Assembly (NCBI RefSeq): GCF_002104475.1
Contig: NZ_NBOF01000001.1
Span: 930,001 to 994,000 of the forward strand
DNA length: 64,000 nucleotides
Direction of reading: 5' to 3'
DNA from: Cognaticolwellia mytili
GTDB lineage: Bacteria > Pseudomonadota > Gammaproteobacteria > Enterobacterales > Alteromonadaceae
The notes beneath the pieces were generated by a model, which did no database searches, was not told the DNA's origin, and saw nothing but the letters and a program-made list of their open reading frames with translations. Of this stretch, positions 7,225 to 15,735 are shown piece by piece. The translations under genes were made by a program, and so were the position numbers. Within the stretch, counting starts at the first letter, position 1; each line of letters begins with the position of its first letter.

Positions 7225-9675
7225 ATGAATAATAATAAAATAAAACTTTTTAAGCACTCTTTACTCGCATTTGCCGTAATCGGAGCAATAAGTTCAACAG
7301 CAAGCGCTCAAGAAGAAAATACAATTAGTCAAAAAGATGAAGAAGATATTGAAAGAATTTACGTAACGGCCTCGAAACGTTTAAAGGGCTTACAAGAGTC
7401 GCCGGTGGCTGTAACGGTTATTAGTGGTAAAGCAGTAGAACAGAGCAAAGTCATGGACATGAATGATTTGCAAACGCTTATACCAACTTTACGTGTTACG
7501 CCTTTACAGCGCTCTATTAATACTAATTTTGCCATTCGTGGTTTTGGCAATGGTACAAACAATACTGGCATTGAGCCTTCTGTTGGGGTATTCATTGATG
7601 GTGTTTACCGTTCTCGTGCTGCAGCTCAAATAGGTGACTTGCCAAGGTTACAGCAAATAGAAGTATTAAGCGGTCCACAAAGTACTTTATTTGGTAAAAA
7701 CGCCTCCGCCGGTGTTATTAACGTACGTACTTTGGCGCCATCACATGATCTTGAAAGCAAAATAGAATTAGGTATAGGTAACTTTAATCAACGCACGATG
7801 AAAGGTTATGTTACAAATGGCGTGTCAGACACCTTAGCATTAAGCTTATCTGGTGGTTTTAACACCCGCGATGGCTTTACTGATAGTGTTGTTGGTTTAA
7901 ATCAAATTAACGACCGTGATCGTTGGAACATTCGTAGCCAAGCACTTTATCAGCCTAATCAAGATATTACGGTTAGAATAATCGCCGACTACAGTGAAAT
8001 TGAAGAAGCTTGTTGTAGTGTAGCCGATATTATTAATGGCCCCACCACGGCTGCAGTTCGCGCACTTGGTGGTATTGTGCTTGAGGATAATGACCCTTTT
8101 GCCTACCAGTCAGCATTAAATTTAGACCCGATTAATAACGTAGAAGATGGTGGTATATCGATACAAGTCGATATCGATTTCGATGATTACGCCTTTACTT
8201 CTATTACCGCATTACGTAATAACGAATCAAGTTATGTTAACGACGTTGATTACACCTCTTTAGACATTTTAACCGAGGACGGACAAACTAAGGTTGATAC
8301 TTTCACCCAAGAGTTTCGTTTAACTTCTACAACTAAACAAACACTAGAATGGATGGTTGGTGCCTATATTTTTCACGAAGAAGTAGACACCGGAGATACC
8401 CTTGATTACGGTGACAATATTCGAAGTTACTTTGATGTTTTGTTAGCAGCGGGTGGTGCTAGTGGTTTGTTAGGGGCTGTTGAAGGTGTATATGGGCTTG
8501 CACCCGGAACATTTTTATCAACTCAATCAACAGTAAGCTCTAAATTCAAACAAGATAACGACGCATATTCATTATTTGCTAATTTTGATTATCATATTTC
8601 AGACGACTTGACTGCCACTTTTGGTCTCAGCTACACCAAAGATGAAAAAGACCTGACCATCACGCAAAGTAATAGTGATCAGCTTTCAGGCTTGGATCTT
8701 GATACACAAAACACACTTTTTGGTGTTCCTATTGGTTTGATCCCACAACTTGCCCCAGCAATACCAACAATTAAAGGGCTCCAGTTTTTACCACCAATGC
8801 TTGGTTTACCTAATGCCGTTGAAAATAATCAATCAAATGACAGTAAAACAACTTGGTCAATGCGATTAGCGTATGAGCTCAATGATCACATTAATTTATT
8901 CACTTCTGCCGCAACCGGCTTTAAGGCAACCTCGTGGAATTTATCTCGCTATTCTAGTCCCTTTGCAAAAGATAAAGCCGCATTGGAAAGTAGCGGTTTA
9001 GCCTTAGCAAACCAAAATTATGGTGGCCGTTTTGCTTCTCCTGAAGAAGCAACGGTTTATGAGGTAGGCATGAAGGCTCGATTTGATAAAGGCGCATTCA
9101 ACGCCACTATATTTGACCAAACCATTGATGGCTTTCAATCATCAATATTTATCGGTACCGGTTTTGTCTTAGCAAACGCAGGTAAGCAAAGTACCAAAGG
9201 TATTGAATTTGATTCGGTTTATAACCCAACAGACAATTGGTCACTAACGTTAGCGGGTACCTTTCTTGATCCTATATATGACTCATTTGAAGGAGCGTCA
9301 GGACTTACTGGACCGGTTGATTTATCAGGCGAGAAACCAGCTGCTATTCCTGAACGTAGTATTACCGCAGGTATTACCTACAACTTTGAATTAGCAAGCG
9401 GAGCCTATGGTTATGTGCGCTCTGACTATCTGTATGAAAGTAAAGTTCATACAGCAGAAAACGTACCTGAATCAATAACTCGTGAAGTAGGTACGTTAAA
9501 TGCGAGTGCAGGTTTGCACTTTAGCAATGGGCTTGCCTTGCAAGTTTGGGTGCGAAATTTAAATAATGACAAATATTTATTGTCATCATTTCCACCGCCA
9601 ATTCAAGCAGGCAGTTTTAATGGTTACCCAAGTCAGCCACGTACCTTTGGCGCAACTTTATCGTATGAATTTTAA
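7225..9675 (+). CDS. TonB-dependent outer-membrane receptor
   Basis: An 816-residue outer-membrane receptor. It has an N-terminal signal peptide ending near STASA-QEE, a plug domain starting with ERIYVTASKR, LQESPVAVTVISG and RGFGNGTNNTGIEPSVGVFIDGVYRS, and a beta-barrel that ends in FGATLSYEF with the terminal Phe typical of outer-membrane barrels. Such receptors import large or scarce substrates using TonB energy. The class (PSVGVFIDGVY) is common next to lipid and steroid catabolism genes in marine bacteria, so an organic substrate is more likely than iron; this is inference. The start is ATG 7225, with GGGGAAA as ribosome site; an upstream in-frame TTG at 7213 overlaps that site. Confidence 0.9.
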   Translation: MNNNKIKLFKHSLLAFAVIGAISSTASAQEENTISQKDEEDIERIYVTASKRLKGLQESPVAVTVISGKAVEQSKVMDMNDLQTLIPTLRVTPLQRSINTNFAIRGFGNGTNNTGIEPSVGVFIDGVYRSRAAAQIGDLPRLQQIEVLSGPQSTLFGKNASAGVINVRTLAPSHDLESKIELGIGNFNQRTMKGYVTNGVSDTLALSLSGGFNTRDGFTDSVVGLNQINDRDRWNIRSQALYQPNQDITVRIIADYSEIEEACCSVADIINGPTTAAVRALGGIVLEDNDPFAYQSALNLDPINNVEDGGISIQVDIDFDDYAFTSITALRNNESSYVNDVDYTSLDILTEDGQTKVDTFTQEFRLTSTTKQTLEWMVGAYIFHEEVDTGDTLDYGDNIRSYFDVLLAAGGASGLLGAVEGVYGLAPGTFLSTQSTVSSKFKQDNDAYSLFANFDYHISDDLTATFGLSYTKDEKDLTITQSNSDQLSGLDLDTQNTLFGVPIGLIPQLAPAIPTIKGLQFLPPMLGLPNAVENNQSNDSKTTWSMRLAYELNDHINLFTSAATGFKATSWNLSRYSSPFAKDKAALESSGLALANQNYGGRFASPEEATVYEVGMKARFDKGAFNATIFDQTIDGFQSSIFIGTGFVLANAGKQSTKGIEFDSVYNPTDNWSLTLAGTFLDPIYDSFEGASGLTGPVDLSGEKPAAIPERSITAGITYNFELASGAYGYVRSDYLYESKVHTAENVPESITREVGTLNASAGLHFSNGLALQVWVRNLNNDKYLLSSFPPPIQAGSFNGYPSQPRTFGATLSYEF

Positions 9676-9694
9676 GTCATAACATCACACTGTG

Positions 9695-9740
9695 AGTAAC
9701 AGAGAAAATTAAGCCTAGTGCTTCATTTTTCCCTGTTACT
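9695..9740 (+). terminator. Long hairpin after the TonB receptor gene
   Basis: AGTAACAG (9695-9702) pairs with CTGTTACT (9733-9740), and GAAAA (9704-9708) with TTTTC (9727-9731), giving a long stem with small internal mismatches. It starts 20 bases after the receptor stop codon. No strong T-run follows, so it may act as a partial terminator or an mRNA-stabilising hairpin between the receptor and the catabolic genes. Confidence 0.5.
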
Positions 9741-9769
9741 TCAGTTCTCATAATTTTAGAGCCCGTACT

Positions 9770-10432
9770 ATGTCTATTGAAGCAATACTAAAAGAGCGCC
9801 ACTCTGTTCGCGCATTTATTGATAAACCCGTCCCAATTGAAACTTTAAAGAACATTTTTTCTAGTGCTCAACTGTCACCTTCAAATTGTAATGTACAACC
9901 TTGGCAAACCTGTGTTGTTTCAGGTCAAACAAAGGAGCAATTACAAAGTAAGTTCATTGAAATATTAATGAGCGGCGCAGTGCCAAATCCTGATTTTAAT
10001 TGGGCAGCCCAGTACGCTGGCATTCATAGAGAGCGCCAATTTGGCTCGGCCAATGCACTTTATAGTTCAGTGGCTATCGCCAGAGAAGATAAAAAAGCAC
10101 GGCAAATGGCGATGGTGCGCAATTGGCAATTTTTTGATGCACCTCATGCCATATTTTTCACCATGGACAAGTACTTAGATATTATGGGCGCTGTTGACTT
10201 GGGGATTTACGCACAAACGCTTTCGTTAATCATGGCTGAGCACGGTATTTCAAATTGTATGCAAGGGGCATTGGGACAATTTCCTGATCCCGTCAGAAAA
10301 ATATTAAATTTACCTGATGAACGCGGAATTTTATTTGGTATGTCTTTTGGTTACGCCGATGAAAGCGCAGCAGTGAATAAAACCAGAACGGATCGCGAAA
10401 CTCTCGATAATGCTGTCGCTTTTTTTAGTTAG
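9770..10432 (+). CDS. Nitroreductase-family FMN oxidoreductase
   Basis: A 220-residue protein that starts with the nitroreductase signature (ERHSVRAFIDKPV, then LSPSNCNVQPWQTCVVSG) and ends with ILFGMSFGYADES. Members bind FMN as dimers and use NAD(P)H to reduce nitro compounds, quinones, enones or flavins. It follows the TonB receptor by 95 bases and is the first of six co-directional genes, which suggests a role in reducing an intermediate of the imported compound. The native substrate is unknown. Confidence 0.85.
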   Translation: MSIEAILKERHSVRAFIDKPVPIETLKNIFSSAQLSPSNCNVQPWQTCVVSGQTKEQLQSKFIEILMSGAVPNPDFNWAAQYAGIHRERQFGSANALYSSVAIAREDKKARQMAMVRNWQFFDAPHAIFFTMDKYLDIMGAVDLGIYAQTLSLIMAEHGISNCMQGALGQFPDPVRKILNLPDERGILFGMSFGYADESAAVNKTRTDRETLDNAVAFFS

Positions 10433-10523
10433 TTTATGCCTGTGTCACCTCAAAAACATAGACTTCAACATTTTCAATTAGTGCGGGTATGTTTCCTGCT
10501 ATACCACCAATAAAGGGCATCTT

Positions 10524-11624
10524 ATGAGCACGGTTAACGCAACAGTATTCGAAGTAGAAAGATTAAAATTACAAAATACCCGTCACATCAGTACTGAACT
10601 TGATACTGAGCTCGAAGAAAATGAACTGATCCTAAAAATAGATAAGTTCGCCCTTACCGCCAATAATATTAGCTACGGTATCGCCGGTGATACTTTGGGT
10701 TATTGGAACTTTTTCCCCACATTACTGCCATGGGGTCGTATTCCTGCGATGGGATTTTCCGAAGTCATGGTATCTAATTGTAGTGAGATCGCTGTCGGAG
10801 AACGTATTTGGGGTTTTGTTCCTATGGCAAGCCATGTAAAAGTGCTTGCAGGCAAAGTGAGTGCAACAGGATTTTTCGATCTTAGTGAACACCGTGCCGG
10901 TTTATCGCCAGTTTATGCTTCATTCGAACGGGTAAAACAAAATCCTTTCTATAAACAAGAAAACGAAGACTTCGAGATGCTCGTACGTGGTTTATTTACC
11001 ACCTCGTGGCTAATTGAAGACTTTATGTTTGATCAAAACTATTTTTCAGCTGAGCAATACTTAATCACAAGCGCATCAAGTAAAACCAGCATTGCCTTAG
11101 CCTTTGCCATTAAAGCCAGAGGCGACCTCACTGCTGTTGGTATAACGTCGAACAGTAATCGAAAATTTGTTGAAAGTCTGGGCTGCTACGACAAAGTCAT
11201 CAGTTATGATGAAATTACCCACCTTGATAGCAGCGCTCCAAGCATTTTGGTGGACATGGCCGGTAGCCAAAAAACCTTAGCAGCCATACACACACACTTT
11301 ATTGACCAGCTGCGCTATTCATGTCGCATTGGTGCTACTCACCACCATGACCTTGTACCAAACGAATTAAGCACAAAAAGTACCTTACCTGGTGTTGTGC
11401 CCACATTCTTTTTTGCGCCAACACAATTAAAGAAACGTACAAATGACTGGGGAGCTATTGAAACCATGAATAAAATTGGCCAGTCGTTACAGGGTTACAT
11501 TACCTTTTGTCATACCATAATGACAATTGAACATTCAACGGGAAAAGCAGCTATCAACAAAGCCTACCAAGAGGTGTTATTAGGTAAAGCTGATGCGTCG
11601 ATAGGAAAAATAATTTCTTTGTGA
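10524..11624 (+). CDS. DUF2855 family protein (MDR-like)
   Basis: A 366-residue protein of the DUF2855 type, which resembles medium-chain dehydrogenase/reductases in overall layout. It has an N-terminal GroES-like portion (LTANNISYGIAGDTLGYW, GRIPAMGFSEVM, GERIWGFVPMA) and a Rossmann-like part with SASSKTSIALAFAIKARG, where a normal MDR would carry GAAGGVG. No zinc ligands are seen. It lies between nitroreductase and BASS transporter genes. Function is not established; an oxidoreductase role on a CoA thioester or ketone is a guess. Confidence 0.75.
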   Translation: MSTVNATVFEVERLKLQNTRHISTELDTELEENELILKIDKFALTANNISYGIAGDTLGYWNFFPTLLPWGRIPAMGFSEVMVSNCSEIAVGERIWGFVPMASHVKVLAGKVSATGFFDLSEHRAGLSPVYASFERVKQNPFYKQENEDFEMLVRGLFTTSWLIEDFMFDQNYFSAEQYLITSASSKTSIALAFAIKARGDLTAVGITSNSNRKFVESLGCYDKVISYDEITHLDSSAPSILVDMAGSQKTLAAIHTHFIDQLRYSCRIGATHHHDLVPNELSTKSTLPGVVPTFFFAPTQLKKRTNDWGAIETMNKIGQSLQGYITFCHTIMTIEHSTGKAAINKAYQEVLLGKADASIGKIISL

Positions 11625-11670
11625 TCTAAAAGATGAAAGTGTTCAATATTAACGTCAACAAGAGGTAGTT

Positions 11671-12597
11671 ATGGAAGGTACTGAATTAGTTACGTTTGTA
11701 AATACACAGGTTATCCCAATCTGTATTTTCTTGATTATGATGGGCATGGGACTCTCACTAGTACCCAATGATTTTAAGCGTGTTACTAAGTCGCCTAAAG
11801 CAGTTTCCATTGGCTTAGTGAATCAATTAATTTTCTTGCCCATTATTGGGTTTACTCTAGCAACGGTGATGCCATTAGAGCCAGAATATGCTGTTGGTGT
11901 TATGCTATTGGTTGTCTGCCCAGGTGGTACCACCTCAAATATGTTCAGCCACTTAGCTAAAGGAGATGTAGCTCTTTCCGTTACCATGACCGCGGTTGCT
12001 AGTCTGATCACCGTATTTACTATCCCTGTGGTGCTGAATTTTTCTTTGCATCATTTCATGGGCCAAGGAAATGAATTTCAGTTACCGATAATTACCACCA
12101 TGATCAGTTTGATGAAACTCACTATCGTACCAATTACAATTGGTATGTTGATAAAAGCGTTCGCACCAAAATTAGCAGCAAAGTTAAATGTTTATGTCGC
12201 AAAATTTGGTATTTTGTTTTTAGCATTATTAATGATTTTTTTAACATACATTCAACAAGATATCGTTATTCCCGCACTTATTGCTACTGGACCCGTTTCA
12301 TTAATATTAAACATAACAACAATGGCACTAGGCTATTACTCCAGTAAATGGTTAAAATTAACCACAGCGCAGAGAACCTCGATTACTATTGAAGTTGGTT
12401 TACAAAATAGTACTTTATCGATGTTTATGGCGTTAACCCTATTGGCTAATTATAAAATGTCATTTACACCGGCAATTTACACACTGATTATGCTATTTAC
12501 TGCCGGTATACTAGTAAAAGTAATACATCTTAAATTTCATTCAACACCGAAGAGTAATCATATTGTTAGACTCAGTGTTGAGCAAAATAAAGAATAA
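11671..12597 (+). CDS. BASS-family (bile acid:sodium symporter) transporter
   Basis: A 308-residue inner-membrane protein with about nine or ten hydrophobic helices. It carries BASS family features: MGMGLSLVPNDF near the N-terminus, VCPGGTTSNMFSHLAKGD (the conserved crossover region), and EVGLQNSTLSMFMA. BASS transporters are sodium-coupled importers of organic anions such as bile acids, pyruvate or pantoate. Placed after a TonB receptor and before CoA-metabolism genes, it could carry the same compound from periplasm to cytoplasm. The spacing to its neighbours (46 and 20 bases) suggests one operon. Confidence 0.85.
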   Translation: MEGTELVTFVNTQVIPICIFLIMMGMGLSLVPNDFKRVTKSPKAVSIGLVNQLIFLPIIGFTLATVMPLEPEYAVGVMLLVVCPGGTTSNMFSHLAKGDVALSVTMTAVASLITVFTIPVVLNFSLHHFMGQGNEFQLPIITTMISLMKLTIVPITIGMLIKAFAPKLAAKLNVYVAKFGILFLALLMIFLTYIQQDIVIPALIATGPVSLILNITTMALGYYSSKWLKLTTAQRTSITIEVGLQNSTLSMFMALTLLANYKMSFTPAIYTLIMLFTAGILVKVIHLKFHSTPKSNHIVRLSVEQNKE

Positions 12598-12617
12598 TTC
12601 ATAGGAAAATAAACGTA

Positions 12618-13229
12618 ATGCTCACCGTACATCATTTAAATAAATCACGCTCAAAGCGAGTTATCTGGTTACTCGAAGAACTTGATATGCCATATACCTT
12701 AGTTAATCATCAACGTGACCCGATTTCTAACTTAGCACCTGCAAGTTTGAAGTTAGTTCATCCGCTCGCTAAAGCACCTATTATTGTTGACGACAATATA
12801 ACACTTTGTGAATCTGGCGCGGTGATGGAATATATCTTAAACCAAAGTGAATCAACACTTAAGTTGAGGCCAGAACTCAATAGCGCTGCATATTATCAAT
12901 ACCTTGAGTGGCTGCATTTTGCTGAAGGTTCATTAGCGTTACCGGTAATTTCAACACTATTGATGGCAATGGAAAAACGAGACGGCGCAAACCCACTTGA
13001 TCATTACATTGCCAAGGAAATAGCCTTAGATTTTTCCTATATAGATGCCACTTTAGCAAAAAACAGTTACTTCGCTGGAGACACCTTTAGCGCCGCAGAT
13101 ATCATGATGACAATCATCTTAGAAATCGCGGATAGTTTAAAATTGATTGAAGATAAAACCAACATTAAACGTTATCTTGGCGTAATGCAGGAAAGAGCAG
13201 CCTATCAAGTAGCAGCGAAGCACGGATAA
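12618..13229 (+). CDS. Glutathione S-transferase family protein
   Basis: A 203-residue GST. The N-terminal thioredoxin-like part starts LTVHHLNKSRSKRVIWLLEEL and has the SGAVMEYIL motif that binds the gamma-glutamyl group of glutathione (E/S pair). The C-terminal helical part contains YFAGDTFSAADIMM, with the N-capping box Asp. It is of the bacterial class in which Ser or Arg at the active site replaces Tyr. Within the cluster it may conjugate or isomerise an electrophilic intermediate. Confidence 0.85.
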   Translation: MLTVHHLNKSRSKRVIWLLEELDMPYTLVNHQRDPISNLAPASLKLVHPLAKAPIIVDDNITLCESGAVMEYILNQSESTLKLRPELNSAAYYQYLEWLHFAEGSLALPVISTLLMAMEKRDGANPLDHYIAKEIALDFSYIDATLAKNSYFAGDTFSAADIMMTIILEIADSLKLIEDKTNIKRYLGVMQERAAYQVAAKHG

Positions 13230-13300
13230 AATCCATTTGGTGTTTTGACTAAACCCCTGTATAAACAACAATAAATAATGAATGACTCAAAGGTAAGAAA

Positions 13301-13993
13301 ATGGAAATGATCAACGTAGCAATTGAAAACAATGTACATGTTATTACGCTAAATAATGGCAAAGTTAATGCTATATCGCCGCAAGTTATCACCGAAATCA
13401 ATAGCGCTTTAGATCATGCAGAGCAAGAAAAAGCGATTGTGATCTTAACGGGCCAAGCGGGAATATTCTCTGGTGGTTTCGATCTTAAAACCATGAAAGC
13501 CGGTCCAGAGTCCGCAATTGCACTTGTGACACAAGGCTCAAAATTAGCGCGTAGAATGTTAGCCTTTCCAACACCAATTATTGGTTTGTGTAATGGTCAT
13601 GCTATCGCAAAAGGGGCTTTTTTAATGCTTAGCTGTGATTACCGTATTGGCTGTGCTGGCAACTTTAAAATAGGTTTAAACGAAGTCGCTATTGGTATGA
13701 CTATGCACAATGCTGGTATCGAAATTGCGCGTAACCGTATTCCGACTAATTACTTAACGCGTGCGGTAATTAACGCTGAGTTATTTTCGCCAGAAGCAGC
13801 GACCATTGCCGGCTTCCTTGACGTTGTTGTTGAAGAAGAAGCGTTAATGACAACGGCACAAGCGATTGCTAAGCAAATGCAAACATTAAATATGACTGCA
13901 CATCATGGCACAAAATTAAAAGAGCGTGCAGCAATTTTAGCCGCATTAGATGAAGCTATCGAAATTGATAAAAAAAGCATCATAGCACTATAA
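13301..13993 (+). CDS. Enoyl-CoA hydratase/isomerase (crotonase) family
   Basis: A 230-residue crotonase-fold protein. Oxyanion-hole segments are visible at FSGGFDLKTM and NGHAIAKGAFLMLSCDYRI, followed by GLNEVAIGMTM with the usual Glu position. Members hydrate enoyl-CoA or isomerise double bonds. At 230 residues it is slightly short for the family (about 255-260). The gene belongs to the TonB receptor / BASS cluster. Substrate chain length cannot be inferred. Confidence 0.85.
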   Translation: MEMINVAIENNVHVITLNNGKVNAISPQVITEINSALDHAEQEKAIVILTGQAGIFSGGFDLKTMKAGPESAIALVTQGSKLARRMLAFPTPIIGLCNGHAIAKGAFLMLSCDYRIGCAGNFKIGLNEVAIGMTMHNAGIEIARNRIPTNYLTRAVINAELFSPEAATIAGFLDVVVEEEALMTTAQAIAKQMQTLNMTAHHGTKLKERAAILAALDEAIEIDKKSIIAL

Positions 13994-14130
13994 ATACTTG
14001 CGAGTAATATCGCGTAAAAGTGATATTAGCCATACTTTAAGCCGCTTGAGTGTTTATAGAATTATCAGTGATTTTTTCATAAACACTCATCGTGGTTAGC
14101 TACAATACCATTAAACTACAGGTCAACATA

Positions 14131-15021
14131 ATGATGAAAAAAATAATAATATCAATCATTGTGATCATGATGTTCGCTTATGTTGGCAGCGCATGGTTTT
14201 TCTCTTCTAAAATACTCGAATTAGGTATTACAGAATGTGATGTAGAGCACTTTGTATTTTGTGGCGACCCCAGTACTCAAGCAATAGTATTTGAAGATGT
14301 AAGTTTTGAAACCATTGACGGTTTTACTATACCCGCTTGGTTTATGCCTGCTGAAAATGCAAAACATGCCGTATTATTAGTACACGGTAGAACCGCAAGT
14401 CGCCATGAAGGCATGCGATACGCCAAAGCAATTATCGATGCAGGTTACAGCGTGTTAGCAATTGACTTACGCCACCCACGTCAAGACCCTGCAATATTAT
14501 CCACCATGGGTTATCACGAAAAGAAAGACGTCGTGGCAGCTCTGGATTATTTAGAGAAAATAAAAGGTTTTAGTTCAATTGGCGTCATGGGGTTTTCGAT
14601 GGGCGCATCAACAAGCATAATAGTAATGGCAGAAGATCAACGCATAAAAGTCGGCGTTTTTAGCGGTGGTTATGCCAATTCAATGGACGTTTTATCAGAG
14701 CAAGCGAAAGTTATTTATGGCCTGCCACGTTACCCATTAATGCCACTAGTCGAACTGTTTTTTGAATGGCGTGGTAATTTAGACAGTAAGGAAACAGACC
14801 CAGAAAACTACATAGCACAAATATCCCCGCGCCCTATCTACATAATGCACGGTACTGCCGATACCACTGTTGATTTTAGCCATGGCGAGCGTTTATTTTC
14901 GGCAGCGAAAGAACCAAAACAGTTCTGGCAAGCTGAAGGTGGCGCACATACTCGCCTTTGGCAACTAAACAAAGAAAAAGCAGAAAGTAGCGTTGTAGAA
15001 TTTTTTAGTCGATATTTGTAA
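14131..15021 (+). CDS. Alpha/beta hydrolase, membrane-anchored
   Basis: A 296-residue protein with an N-terminal hydrophobic helix (residues about 4-22), then an alpha/beta hydrolase domain: LLVHGRTASR (oxyanion region), VMGFSMGAS (GxSxG nucleophile Ser), HGTADTTVDF (acid Asp) and GGAHTRLW (catalytic His). It belongs to the group of predicted bacterial serine hydrolases like YqkD/BAAT. An earlier in-frame GTG at 14092 exists; I prefer ATG 14131 because the signal-anchor begins there. It probably cleaves an ester outside the inner membrane; substrate unknown. Confidence 0.8.
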   Translation: MMKKIIISIIVIMMFAYVGSAWFFSSKILELGITECDVEHFVFCGDPSTQAIVFEDVSFETIDGFTIPAWFMPAENAKHAVLLVHGRTASRHEGMRYAKAIIDAGYSVLAIDLRHPRQDPAILSTMGYHEKKDVVAALDYLEKIKGFSSIGVMGFSMGASTSIIVMAEDQRIKVGVFSGGYANSMDVLSEQAKVIYGLPRYPLMPLVELFFEWRGNLDSKETDPENYIAQISPRPIYIMHGTADTTVDFSHGERLFSAAKEPKQFWQAEGGAHTRLWQLNKEKAESSVVEFFSRYL

Positions 15022-15108
15022 CCTTCTTTATACATAGCGATTAGCAAAAGCGCTGTTCTTATGTGACTATGTACTAGGAATAAAAACTCAGATGCTCAGT
15101 AGCAAAAC

Positions 15109-15510
15109 ATGAAAAATTGTAATCAATGCGGAAAATGTTGCATCAAATATGGCGATGGCGACCTTTCAGAGACCCAAGAAGAAATCGATCTTTGGGAAAT
15201 ATTTAATCCTGACATATTCGACTACGTTAAAAATAACGAAATATGGTTCGATCCTAAATCAGGTGTTAGGCTGAAAAGGTGCCCCTTTCTCGACATAGCA
15301 CCGAAAATAAAGCCTAGCGAAAAAGATAAATACACTTGCAGTATTTATTTGGACCGGCCTGAAGATTGCCGTCATTATCCTAGCCTGATTGCTGAAATGG
15401 TAAGAGATGAGTGCGAAATGATTGAAGTTAGCGATCTAAAAAACCCTAAAAAAGCACAAGAAAAGCTCGACATATTGATGCTAGATAGCCGCCCATCTAG
15501 CTACCCATAA
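15109..15510 (+). CDS. YkgJ-type cysteine cluster protein
   Basis: A 133-residue protein with the CxxCGxCC motif at the N-terminus (NCNQCGKCC), then CPFL, YTCSIY and RPEDCRHYP, giving the eight-Cys pattern of the YkgJ/UPF0153 family that binds zinc or an iron-sulfur cluster. Function in bacteria is not known. It lies alone between the hydrolase and the convergent protease gene. Confidence 0.85.
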   Translation: MKNCNQCGKCCIKYGDGDLSETQEEIDLWEIFNPDIFDYVKNNEIWFDPKSGVRLKRCPFLDIAPKIKPSEKDKYTCSIYLDRPEDCRHYPSLIAEMVRDECEMIEVSDLKNPKKAQEKLDILMLDSRPSSYP

Positions 15511-15595
15511 TACCTGTGAACTAAGTAACCTGATCTCGGTAAGTAAAATAGAATAGCCGCTGATTAATCTCGTTTGAGGTAACTACAAGGCTTGT

Positions 15596-15647
15596 TGCAT
15601 TTAAATACTCATAATTTAAGCAAAATTTTTGTAAGTATTTAAATGCA
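15596..15647. repeat. Perfect 14-bp inverted repeat
   Basis: TGCATTTAAATACT (15596-15609) and AGTATTTAAATGCA (15634-15647) are exact reverse complements around a 24-base AT-rich loop. They lie between two converging genes, 86 bases after the YkgJ-type gene and 88 before the end of the protease gene. There is no T-run after the stem. It may be a bidirectional transcription barrier or a mobile-element-derived hairpin. Confidence 0.5.
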
Positions 15648-15735
15648 CGTAAAACTTTGAAAACCCTGACGACCAAAGCTTTAAAAGCTACCTAACACCA
15701 ACTTAAACAATCCCATTGATTAAAGCGCTTTGAGG

